Notes under the pieces: model-generated
Databases searched by the model: none
What the model was told of the DNA's origin: nothing
What the model saw: the letters and a program-made list of their open reading frames with translations, nothing else
Shown here: positions 6,968-13,068 of the stretch, in pieces
How positions within the stretch are numbered: the first letter of the stretch is position 1
How the letters are laid out: each line of letters begins with the position of its first letter
Translations under genes and position numbers: made by a program
From: Crocinitomicaceae bacterium
GTDB taxonomy: Bacteria; Bacteroidota; Bacteroidia; Flavobacteriales_D; Crocinitomicaceae
Length of the DNA stretch: 13,068 nt
Direction of reading: 5' to 3'
NCBI GenBank assembly: GCA_030833265.1
Contig: JAURHO010000033.1
Location: 1-13,068, forward strand

Positions 6968-7391
6968 AACGCTTTAAGCGAAAGGCCAATTGGTCATAAA
7001 ATTCAAAAGTCAGGCTTTTATTGGTCAGCATGATAATTTTAGCCCTCAGCGTGTCTGTGCTGCGCACAATGGAAAGCACGCCTCCTTTGTCATCCATCCA
7101 AAAACTATTCTGCTCAAAAACTGCTGAATCCGAAACCATATTTTGGCCGAAATAGGCATAGCTATAGGTGCTCTTTCCACTGAGTTGTGAACCACTAAAA
7201 GTAAAGCTACCTTGTGCAAGGCTGTCATAAAACAAGAAGCCGTCTCCATCTTCAATACGCACAATATTGACAGCCCATGAGCCTGGTAGGCGTTGTTGCA
7301 TTTTTTTGGCTTTACTGCAACCCAGCAGAATAATGATAAGAACGAGTCCTGATAAGATGAAGTTTAAATTTCCAAAGCTTCTTGGTTTCAT
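6948..7391 (-). CDS. Small lipoprotein, possibly lipocalin-like
   Basis: From the ATG at 7391-7389 the protein has 147 residues. This start is chosen over one eight codons upstream because it forms an ATGA overlap with the stop of the M20 gene and puts the basic n-region right before the hydrophobic stretch (about 11-24). The lipobox LLGC (22-25) predicts lipid attachment at C25. The following SKAKK is basic, unlike the acidic surface-export signal of many Bacteroidota lipoproteins, so a periplasm-facing location is more likely. The mature part is rich in beta-strand patterns, and a GSW motif near its start followed by repeated SFTFSG-type strands resembles the small lipocalin-like domains of Bacteroidota lipoproteins. 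That resemblance is only suggestive, and I do not recognise a function. It is the last gene of a four-gene minus-strand cluster. Confidence 0.75.
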   Translation of the reverse strand: MKPRSFGNLNFILSGLVLIIILLGCSKAKKMQQRLPGSWAVNIVRIEDGDGFLFYDSLAQGSFTFSGSQLSGKSTYSYAYFGQNMVSDSAVFEQNSFWMDDKGGVLSIVRSTDTLRAKIIMLTNKSLTFEFYDQLAFRLKRFTCTRK

Positions 7392-8569
7392 GCAAGAGCA
7401 ATTTGAACCATACATTTGACACCAATTTCGAGCGCTTGCTCGTCAATGTCAAAGCGTGGATGATGAACAGCATGTACGATGCCCTTTTCTTGATTTCCAA
7501 CACCAAGCCTAAAGAAACACACTGGTTTTTCCTGACTGTAAAAAGCGAAGTCTTCAGCCGTCATGCGTAAATCTAGCGCCTGCACTTTGTTGGGCCCAAG
7601 CGTATTTTCTAAAATTTCCGCTACACGAGCCGTTAAAGCAGGATCGTTTTTGAGAAATGGATATCCCTTTGCTATGTGTAATTTGATTGTTGCACCTGTT
7701 TTCGCACCGATTTTTTCTGCTTGTGCTTGCAATAGTTCATGTGCCTGCGCTCGCCACACTTCATCCATGGTTCTGAAAGTACCTTTGATTTGTGCGGTAC
7801 CCGCAACCACGTTGGTGCTACCTAAAGCTTCGAAACGGCCAAAAGTAAGTACTTGTGGCACGCTTGCTGGACATAGTTCATTGAGCTCGGTTTTACAAGC
7901 CTGCATCCAGGCCATTCCAGCATCGATCGGATTAATGAAACGTGCAGGCAAAGCGCCGTGTCCGCCGACACCTTCAATATCTATGTGCAATTCATCGCTA
8001 GAAGCCATGTAGAGCCCACTTCTGAGGCCAACCTCACCCACAGGCAATTCAGGATAGACGTGTAAAGCCACTAATTCGGAAACATTCGGATTTTCGAGCA
8101 CTCCAGCTTTTAACATTAAGGTGGCACCGCCTGGGCTTTGTTCTTCGCCCGGCTGAAAAATCAATTTTATTGGGCGTTTCAGTAATTCTTTGTGCCGAGA
8201 CAACACGACGGCTGTCCCGAGTAAAATTGTGGTGTGGACGTCGTGGCCACAGGCATGCATCCAACCCTCGTTTTGGCTCTTGTATGGCACCTCATTGAGT
8301 TCGTGAATAGGCAGGGCATCGAGATCGGCGCGCAAACCAAGACAACTTGCATCTTGGTCATGCCAACTTGCACGAATAACTGCAACTACACCGGTTTCGG
8401 CCACTCCTTTTTCATATGATATGCCATATTTTTCAAGCACTGAACACACAAAGTCCATGGTTTTCCATTCTTGAAAAGAAGGCTCCGGATGCATATGTAG
8501 GTGCCTGCGCCATGCTTGTAACTCAGCGGTTAATTGGGCAATGCTATTTTCAATTTCAGTGGCTATCAT
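7388..8569 (-). CDS. M20-family amidohydrolase (N-acyl-amino-acid / hippurate hydrolase type)
   Basis: The 393-residue protein is a metal-dependent amidohydrolase of the M20D type, which cleaves N-acyl, N-benzoyl or indole-acetyl amino-acid conjugates. It shows HMHPEPSFQE (25-34), GLRADLDALPI (78-88), the metal-site stretch HACGHDVHTT (105-114) with C107 and H109, FQPGEE (138-143) with the general base and a metal-binding glutamate, H170 in ALHVYPELPVG, the dimerisation-domain GHGALPA (203-209), and C-terminal MTAEDF (336-341) and HHPRFDID (369-376). All expected ligands are present and there is no signal peptide, so it should be an active cytoplasmic enzyme. Its start overlaps the end of the TauE/SafE-like gene by 14 bases and its stop overlaps the lipoprotein start. 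The natural substrate cannot be read from sequence. Confidence 0.92.
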   Translation of the reverse strand: MIATEIENSIAQLTAELQAWRRHLHMHPEPSFQEWKTMDFVCSVLEKYGISYEKGVAETGVVAVIRASWHDQDASCLGLRADLDALPIHELNEVPYKSQNEGWMHACGHDVHTTILLGTAVVLSRHKELLKRPIKLIFQPGEEQSPGGATLMLKAGVLENPNVSELVALHVYPELPVGEVGLRSGLYMASSDELHIDIEGVGGHGALPARFINPIDAGMAWMQACKTELNELCPASVPQVLTFGRFEALGSTNVVAGTAQIKGTFRTMDEVWRAQAHELLQAQAEKIGAKTGATIKLHIAKGYPFLKNDPALTARVAEILENTLGPNKVQALDLRMTAEDFAFYSQEKPVCFFRLGVGNQEKGIVHAVHHPRFDIDEQALEIGVKCMVQIALA

Positions 8570-8954
8570 TTTGATTCAAGCTTTGATAACCAGATAGCAA
8601 CATTTGAACAGAGACATAGGCCAACAGAAGACCGAAAATGAGTTTTACCCAAGCCTCTGGTAATTTTAAACTGAGTTTGGAGCCAAAATAGGACCCAATA
8701 ATAAAAGTACTGGCAATGATCAAACCAAAACGCCAATTGACATTTCCACTTTTCCAGTAATTGAAAACAGCAAAAAGCAAAACAGGTAAAGACAAAATAA
8801 ACAAGGAAGTGCCTTGTGCCTGATGCTGACTCAGGCCTACTATGAATACCAAAGCAGGCACAATGATAATACCGCCGCCAACGCCGACCATACCACTCAG
8901 CATACCGGCTGCAATACCAATGACACACAAAACAAGGATGGTCTGTAAACTCAT
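8556..8954 (-). CDS. Half-size TauE/SafE-family permease
   Basis: The 132-residue protein has four predicted transmembrane segments (about 5-24, 27-42, 48-66, 76-113 as two). It shows the family's repeat motif GMLSGMVGVGGGIIIVPAL (17-35), with the later GSYFGSKLSLKLP (87-99) at the end of the repeat. TauE/SafE proteins move small anions such as sulfoacetate, sulfite or other organic acids across the inner membrane. Full-length members have about 250 residues in two homologous halves; this is one half. The reading frame is intact and overlaps the next gene by 14 bases, so it is probably a genuine half-size form that acts as an oligomer, not a broken gene. A TAAATTTG box five bases before the ATG may give it its own promoter in addition to read-through from the LuxE-like gene 26 bases upstream. 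Confidence 0.85.
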   Translation of the reverse strand: MSLQTILVLCVIGIAAGMLSGMVGVGGGIIIVPALVFIVGLSQHQAQGTSLFILSLPVLLFAVFNYWKSGNVNWRFGLIIASTFIIGSYFGSKLSLKLPEAWVKLIFGLLLAYVSVQMLLSGYQSLNQNDSH

Positions 8955-8959
8955 ATTTT

Positions 8960-8988
8960 CAAATTTAAGAAGAATACTGATTAATCAA
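8960..8988 (-). promoter_or_regulatory. -33/-7 promoter of the TauE/SafE-like gene
   Basis: Minus strand: TTG (8988-8986), an 18-base spacer, TAAATTTG (8967-8960), five bases, then the ATG. This is the only site in the window with both elements at the Bacteroidota spacing (TTG, 17-23 bases, TAnnTTTG). The -33 element overlaps the end of the LuxE-like gene. The predicted start site is at or beside the ATG. Confidence 0.55.
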
Positions 8989-9949
8989 TCAAAAGATTAC
9001 AACCTCTGATATCTGTTGCTTCTAGTCTACCTTCAACAGTGAAACCATCGTTTTGTAGGCGGCCTAGATCATCTGTTTGGATAAAACTACAAGACCACTG
9101 ATTGGCTAGGTCGATAAAATTGATGCCCCCTTTTTGACCGTCAGGAACATATGAAAATGGGTCATAGGCATCGCGAATGAGCACTTTACACCACGCTGGC
9201 GTTTTGAAAATGGCTGTCTCAGGATTGTAATATGCCTGAGAGAGCAGTTCGGTCATGCCGTATTCTGAATAAATCTTGGAAACTTGAAAGCCAACTTTGA
9301 GTGCTTCGTGCAATGCTTCTTTACTGAGCTCCTTTCTTCTTCCCTTCATGCCACCTGTTTCCAAAATAATAGCCTCAGATAAATTCAAACCCAATTCGGC
9401 TAGGTCAAGTAAGGCATAAGCCACACCAAAAATAAAGGCTCGCTTCCCTTGTTTTCTGGCAGCTTCATAAACCTGTTGCACTTCGTTGAGTTCAGAAAGA
9501 TAATAACCCGAAAGTTCGTTTTGATTGGCTGCAATAAGTTGATCCACCATATAAATGAGACTGGAGTCACCGTTTTCAAGATACGATGGCAAGAGTGCAA
9601 TTATCACGAATTGATCGGTGGGGCCAAAAACACGCTCAAACTCGAGCATCAGGGAGCAATTGTACCAAGCGAGATTATGGACAAGGTGTTGACTTCTTTG
9701 TTGAAGGGTGGTGCCGCTTGAAAGAAATGTTTTTTGCGGATCAAGCCCTTCTGTGAGTACCCGATGGGTTTTGAAAAACGAAATAGGTAAAAAGGGAATT
9801 TCTTGCAGCGTTTGCGGCCGAGCCGTACCAAGCAGCTCGACATAGGAACGATAAATGGGCACATTTTGATATTGCCGCTCAAAGGTTTCGAGGGCTATCG
9901 TTTCAAAATTTTCTGGGTTCAAGTGCTGCAAAAATGAACGGGGTTCCAT
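8981..9949 (-). CDS. LuxE-like acyl-protein synthetase / acyl-adenylating (PaaK-like) protein
   Basis: The 322-residue protein resembles the LuxE family, related to phenylacetate-CoA ligases of the ANL superfamily, which activate carboxylic acids as acyl-adenylates and, in LuxE proper, transfer the acyl group to a cysteine. Visible motifs are the phosphate-binding FLSSGTT (75-81), LPSYLENGDSSLIYMV (120-135), ETGGMKGRRKELSK (197-210), YSEYGMTELLSQAY (227-240), TDDLGRL (292-298) and the end segment GRLEATDIRGCNLLID. C317, six residues from the C-terminus, is placed like the acylated near-C-terminal cysteine of Vibrio LuxE, so it may be the acyl carrier site; this is inference. No luxC, luxD or luxAB lies nearby, so bioluminescence is not implied. 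It heads a four-gene minus-strand cluster and has a TAACTTTG box four bases before its ATG. Confidence 0.85.
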   Translation of the reverse strand: MEPRSFLQHLNPENFETIALETFERQYQNVPIYRSYVELLGTARPQTLQEIPFLPISFFKTHRVLTEGLDPQKTFLSSGTTLQQRSQHLVHNLAWYNCSLMLEFERVFGPTDQFVIIALLPSYLENGDSSLIYMVDQLIAANQNELSGYYLSELNEVQQVYEAARKQGKRAFIFGVAYALLDLAELGLNLSEAIILETGGMKGRRKELSKEALHEALKVGFQVSKIYSEYGMTELLSQAYYNPETAIFKTPAWCKVLIRDAYDPFSYVPDGQKGGINFIDLANQWSCSFIQTDDLGRLQNDGFTVEGRLEATDIRGCNLLID

Positions 9950-9953
9950 GCAA

Positions 9954-9961
9954 CAAAGTTA
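9954..9961 (-). promoter_or_regulatory. TAnnTTTG -7 box of the LuxE-like gene
   Basis: Minus strand TAACTTTG-TTGC-ATG: the same box and the same four-base spacing as mazG (TAACTTTG-CTGC-ATG). No TTG at the standard -33 distance. Predicts a leaderless or nearly leaderless message and supports the start at 9949. Confidence 0.55.
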
Positions 9962-9995
9962 GGTCTAAACGATGAGCTATTCATGAGAAAAGCAG

Positions 9996-10003
9996 TAATT
10001 TTG
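9996..10003 (+). promoter_or_regulatory. TAnnTTTG -7 box of hemH
   Basis: TAATTTTG fits the -7 consensus and lies 38 bases before the hemH ATG, giving a leader of roughly 30 bases. No -33 TTG is seen at the expected distance. It is divergent from the LuxE-like gene's box, 34 bases away. Confidence 0.45.
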
Positions 10004-10041
10004 AACTTTACAAGCCCTAGCTTGTTGGAGAAACAACACTT

Positions 10042-11064
10042 ATGAAAAAAACTGGCGTCTTATTAATCCAACTCGGCACCCCAGATTCACCTCGTGTGAG
10101 TGATGTCCGTAGTTATCTCTCGGAATTCCTCAACGACCCTCGCGTCATTGACCTCCCCTACTTGATTCGCAAAATTTTGGTCAATGGCATCATTGTACCT
10201 TTCAGAGCACCGAAGTCTGCCAAAATCTACAAAGAACTTTGGGAACTCGGAGAAGGAAAGTCACCACTACTCACACACACGCTTGCTTTACAAGCGCTTT
10301 TGCAAAAGAACTTTGAAGGAGAAAATGTCACGGTTGAAATGGCGATGCGCTACAAAAACCCATCCTTAGATTCGGTACTTGAAAAGATGCGCTTAGCCAA
10401 CTATGACCGCATTGTTTTGTTGCCTTTGTTTCCGCAATACGCATCTGCCTCAACAGGTTCAGCCATTGAAAAAGCCATGGACATTATCCGCAAGTGGTGG
10501 GTTATTCCCGAAATCAAAGTAATTAGTCAATTCTATGACAACCCGGGCTACATCGCATCAATTGTTGACAACGCCAAGAAGTTTCAGTTCTCGGACTACG
10601 ATCATATCTTATTCTCTTACCATGGTCTTCCGGAAAGGCAAGTAGACAAAGTTTATGAGGGCACTGACCTTTGTTCCGATCAACCATGTGAAAGCGAAAT
10701 CAATGACCACAATAAATTTTGCTACAAAGCCACCAGTTACGCAACAACAAGATTGATTGCCAAAGAATTAGGCCTCACTGAAAAAGATTATACGGTTTGT
10801 TTTCAGTCGAGGCTTGACAAAAAATGGCTAACTCCTTTCTCGGATAAAGTAGTGGAGGAATGGGCAGAAAAAGGCGCCAAAAAACTCCTTGTCTTTAGCC
10901 CGGCATTTGTAGCTGATTGCCTTGAAACCCTCATTGAAATTGGCGATGAATATCAAGAAATCTTTGAAGAAAAAGGCGGCGAAAAAGTACAACTAGTACC
11001 AAGTTCCAACACGCATCCTGCTTTTGTAGCAGGATTAACCCAATTGATTAGAGAGCAGCTCTAG
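10042..11064 (+). CDS. hemH: HemH ferrochelatase
   Basis: Ferrochelatase inserts Fe2+ into protoporphyrin IX (or coproporphyrin III, depending on the branch) in the last steps of haem synthesis. The 340-residue protein starts with GVLLIQLGTPDSP (5-17) and has SEFLNDPRVIDLP (27-39), LPLFPQYASASTGSA (127-141), the catalytic H194 in FSYHGLPERQ and the acidic E295 in ADCLETLIEIGDEY, matching H183 and E264 of the Bacillus enzyme. After HGLPERQ there is an insertion (about 201-230) carrying C211, C216 and C227, with further cysteines at C253 and C293. Several microbial ferrochelatases bind a [2Fe-2S] cluster through an internal cysteine-rich segment, so a cluster is possible here but not shown. It is followed by ahcY, which has its own promoter box. 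Confidence 0.95.
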   Translation: MKKTGVLLIQLGTPDSPRVSDVRSYLSEFLNDPRVIDLPYLIRKILVNGIIVPFRAPKSAKIYKELWELGEGKSPLLTHTLALQALLQKNFEGENVTVEMAMRYKNPSLDSVLEKMRLANYDRIVLLPLFPQYASASTGSAIEKAMDIIRKWWVIPEIKVISQFYDNPGYIASIVDNAKKFQFSDYDHILFSYHGLPERQVDKVYEGTDLCSDQPCESEINDHNKFCYKATSYATTRLIAKELGLTEKDYTVCFQSRLDKKWLTPFSDKVVEEWAEKGAKKLLVFSPAFVADCLETLIEIGDEYQEIFEEKGGEKVQLVPSSNTHPAFVAGLTQLIREQL

Positions 11065-11086
11065 TGCTTTTGAACAAAAAAGCACT

Positions 11087-11094
11087 TACCTTTG
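11087..11094 (+). promoter_or_regulatory. TAnnTTTG -7 box of ahcY
   Basis: TACCTTTG lies 32 bases before the ahcY ATG at 11127. A TTG at 11070-11072 is only 14 bases upstream, shorter than the usual 17-23. Because transcription would start near 11100, it rules out a GTG start at 11064 for messages made from this promoter. Confidence 0.5.
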
Positions 11095-11126
11095 CAACGC
11101 AAAATAGAATAACGCAAATTAGACTC

Positions 11127-12419
11127 ATGAATTATAAAGTAAAAGACATCAGCCTCGCAGATTGGGGGCGCAAAGAAATCAAATTAGCCGAAGCAGAAAT
11201 GCCAGGTCTTATGGCGCTTCGCGAAGAATACGGAGCTAGCAAGCCACTTGCTGGTGCACGTGTTGCCGGATGCTTGCACATGACCGTACAAACAGCTGTT
11301 CTCATTGAAACATTGGTTGAATTAGGCGCTGAAGTAACTTGGTCTTCATGTAACATCGTTTCAACGCAAGACCACGCCGCAGCAGCAATCGCAGCAGCTG
11401 GCATTCCAGTCTTTGCATGGAAAGGCATGAACGAAGAAGAATTCGATTGGTGTATTGAGCAAACTTTGTTCGCATTTGAAGGTGGCAAAGCCCTCAACAT
11501 GATCCTCGACGACGGTGGAGACCTCACCAACATGGTATTTGACCGTTTCCCAGAACTTACCAAAGACATCAAAGGTCTTTCTGAAGAAACCACAACAGGT
11601 GTTCACCGCTTATATGAGCGCAAGAAAAATGGTACACTTGTCATGCCCGCAATCAATGTCAATGACTCAGTTACTAAATCTAAGTTTGACAACAAATACG
11701 GATGTAAAGAATCATTGGTAGACGCGATTCGTCGTGCTACAGACGTCATGATGGCCGGTAAAGTAGCCATTGTTTGTGGTTACGGAGATGTTGGTAAAGG
11801 ATCTGCTGCTTCATTGCAAGGTGCAGGTGCTCGCGTTATTGTAACTGAAATTGACCCAATTTGTGCGCTTCAGGCCGCTATGGATGGTTTTGAAGTGAAG
11901 CCACTTGACAAAGTGATCCACTTAGCCGATATCATTGTTACGGCAACCGGAAACAAAAATATCGTGGTGGGTCGTCATTTTGAAGCCATGAAAGACAAAA
12001 CAATCGTTTGTAACATTGGTCACTTCGATAACGAAATCGATATGGCTTGGTTAAATGCAAACTATGGCCAATCTAAAATGGAAATCAAACCGCAAGTTGA
12101 CCTTTACGACGTAAAAGGCAAAGACATTATTGTTTTGGCTGAAGGACGTTTGGTAAACCTCGGTTGTGCAACGGGTCACCCATCTTTTGTGATGTCTAAC
12201 TCATTCACCAACCAAACCTTGGCGCAACTTGAGCTTTGGAACCATTCAGACAAATACGAAAACGACGTTTATACCCTACCTAAGCACCTCGATGAAAAAG
12301 TAGCGCGTTTACACCTTTCTAAAATTGGTGTGGAGCTCGAGACTTTATCTGAAGAGCAAGCTGCTTACATTGGCGTCACTGTTGCTGGCCCATTCAAATC
12401 AGAGCACTACCGCTACTAA
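11127..12419 (+). CDS. ahcY: S-adenosylhomocysteine hydrolase (adenosylhomocysteinase)
   Basis: AhcY reversibly splits S-adenosylhomocysteine into homocysteine and adenosine using bound NAD, removing the product inhibitor of methyltransferases and feeding the methyl cycle. I place the start at the ATG at 11127 (430 residues). The frame is open 63 bases further to a GTG that touches the hemH stop, but the promoter box lies inside that extension and the family begins with a short sequence before DISLADWGRKEI. Clear motifs are SCNIVSTQDHAAAAIA, DDGGDLTN, GVHRLYER, MPAINVNDSVTKSKFDN with the NAD/substrate lysine, the Rossmann motif CGYGDVGKGSA, and GHFDNEID. The conserved C-terminal end KSEHYRY supplies the residues that reach into the neighbouring subunit's NAD site. 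Codon choice is cleaner than in neighbouring genes, suggesting high expression. A strong terminator follows 20 bases after the stop. Confidence 0.97.
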   Translation: MNYKVKDISLADWGRKEIKLAEAEMPGLMALREEYGASKPLAGARVAGCLHMTVQTAVLIETLVELGAEVTWSSCNIVSTQDHAAAAIAAAGIPVFAWKGMNEEEFDWCIEQTLFAFEGGKALNMILDDGGDLTNMVFDRFPELTKDIKGLSEETTTGVHRLYERKKNGTLVMPAINVNDSVTKSKFDNKYGCKESLVDAIRRATDVMMAGKVAIVCGYGDVGKGSAASLQGAGARVIVTEIDPICALQAAMDGFEVKPLDKVIHLADIIVTATGNKNIVVGRHFEAMKDKTIVCNIGHFDNEIDMAWLNANYGQSKMEIKPQVDLYDVKGKDIIVLAEGRLVNLGCATGHPSFVMSNSFTNQTLAQLELWNHSDKYENDVYTLPKHLDEKVARLHLSKIGVELETLSEEQAAYIGVTVAGPFKSEHYRY

Positions 12420-12438
12420 GATCTGGTAGTCAACCTAT

Positions 12439-12472
12439 AAAAAAAGCCCTCACTTTTGTGAGGGCTTTTTTT
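12439..12472. terminator. Strong symmetrical (bidirectional) intrinsic terminator
   Basis: Seven A residues, GCCCTCAC, loop TTTT, GTGAGGGC, then seven T residues form a perfect 15-bp stem with a GC-rich core and a T-tract on both strands. It lies between the convergent ends of ahcY (+) and the outer-membrane protein gene (-) and can serve both. Confidence 0.95.
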
Positions 12473-12544
12473 GTGCCTGCTTTTCAAGAATAGCAAACTT
12501 CGAACTTGCAATGAAAGTGGGAATTATTCAAGGAATTGAACCGA

Positions 12545-13068
12545 TCAAAATCGATAAGTTAGACCTCCTTGAAAGATAGGGCCACCAAGGCCGATTTCAG
12601 AATTTAGCGCTAAATTATAGTTGATGAAGTAATGAAAGCCATAGCAAACCCTGAACGAAACAGGAACTACAAAATCAAGCACATTGGGCTGAGTACTCAC
12701 TAAAGAATCATTAAAATATTCCTGACGCCAACGCATGTTTCCGCCAACGGCCAAACCGATATATTGATCCAGATTGGGATTGAGTGAGCCCAAATGGAAG
12801 TTAAAACGGAACTGCGGACGAAATCTTTGCTTTGAAATTTGATGACTACTCGAAACAAAATTCCATTGGTTGTTAAAGAAGGAAGAATCTACCGTAACAT
12901 ATCGAGCTGTGGCTTGTGTATAAATGAAATCAAGACCAACACTGACGTCATCACCAATCATGTACATCAGGCGCAAACCCGAAGGCGCAATGCCGCTGTA
13001 ATTGATGTTCGTGCTTGGAAATGCTTCATTAGCTTCCATACCGAAACGCATGATATTTGGATAACCTA
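12545..13068 (-). CDS. Outer-membrane beta-barrel protein (5' end outside window)
   Basis: The frame is open from the right edge to the stop at 12545-12547. An ATG at 13051-13049 exists, but the codons before it (GYPNI) continue the same pattern, so the true start is probably outside the window. The visible part, about 174 residues, shows amphipathic beta-strands with aromatic belts such as RPQFRFNFHLGS, FVVPVSFRVCYGFHYFIN and LALNSEIGLGGPIF. It ends in GLTYRF, where the terminal phenylalanine is the usual C-terminal signal of outer-membrane barrels. It looks like one of the many outer-membrane beta-barrel proteins (porin-like or OmpA-barrel-like family) of Bacteroidota; the function cannot be read. 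It shares the bidirectional terminator with ahcY. Confidence 0.75.
   Translation of the reverse strand, partial: GYPNIMRFGMEANEAFPSTNINYSGIAPSGLRLMYMIGDDVSVGLDFIYTQATARYVTVDSSFFNNQWNFVSSSHQISKQRFRPQFRFNFHLGSLNPNLDQYIGLAVGGNMRWRQEYFNDSLVSTQPNVLDFVVPVSFRVCYGFHYFINYNLALNSEIGLGGPIFQGGLTYRF

Noticed and set aside
7392..7415. Eight-residue upstream start for the lipoprotein gene
   Set aside because: It would place extra residues including two cysteines before the n-region. The ATG at 7391 gives a better signal peptide and an exact ATGA overlap with the M20 stop.
8566..8928. Minus-strand 120-codon ORF within the TauE/SafE-like gene
   Set aside because: It is a shifted frame of that gene, rich in Tyr, Cys and Trp, with no membrane-protein pattern; the main frame carries the family motif.
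8981..9949. Bioluminescence operon suggested by the LuxE-like protein
   Set aside because: No luciferase, LuxC or LuxD gene lies nearby, and LuxE-like proteins are common in non-luminous Bacteroidota.
11064..11126. Upstream GTG extension of ahcY touching the hemH stop
   Set aside because: The ahcY -7 box lies inside it, the extra 21 residues have no family counterpart, and the ATG at 11127 gives the normal length.
12473..12544. Possible small RNA between the terminator and the outer-membrane gene
   Set aside because: No promoter box, no stable hairpin and no ORF were seen in these 72 bases.

Overview
The window reads as chromosomal core and near-core DNA from a member of the Bacteroidota, most likely a Flavobacteriia-like or related aquatic lineage. 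The main evidence is a PorX-type response regulator (receiver plus PglZ domain), which belongs to the type IX secretion system regulators known only from this phylum. Supporting evidence is the repeated TAnnTTTG promoter box (the Bacteroidota -7 element) just before start codons, the lack of obvious Shine-Dalgarno sequences, and a ferrochelatase, half-size TauE/SafE protein and LuxE-like protein of types familiar from this phylum. I see no mobile element, CRISPR array, rRNA or tRNA gene. Genes are packed tightly and no gene-free stretch exceeds about 130 bases.

Layout, left to right. A minus-strand PagL-like outer-membrane lipid A deacylase gene (3' end outside the window) is divergent from mazG (NTP pyrophosphohydrolase). 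After mazG comes a G-poor intergenic stretch with an 11-copy degenerate pentamer repeat, then a very short MscS-like channel gene. This converges on an HD-domain phosphohydrolase gene, which is divergent from porX. Next is a translationally coupled trio, sufS-sufE-SufT-like (DUF59), for iron-sulfur cluster assembly. It abuts, with no spare base, the end of an opposing minus-strand cluster of four genes: LuxE-like acyl-protein synthetase, half-size TauE/SafE permease, M20 amidohydrolase and a small lipoprotein. On the plus strand follow hemH (ferrochelatase) and ahcY (S-adenosylhomocysteine hydrolase). A strong symmetrical terminator separates ahcY from a convergent, partial outer-membrane beta-barrel gene.

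How the genes work together. SufS and SufE mobilise sulfur from cysteine, and the SufT-like protein acts in cluster maturation; the scaffold genes sufBCD are not here. HemH (iron insertion into haem), AhcY (methyl-cycle recycling) and MazG (nucleotide pool cleaning) are housekeeping. PorX is the secretion and envelope regulator. The least understood unit is the luxE-like/tauE-like/M20/lipoprotein cluster; its joint function is unknown and it is the best candidate for an undescribed pathway. The most general signal is that four genes carry a TAnnTTTG box only 3-5 bases before the ATG, which predicts leaderless or nearly leaderless mRNAs.
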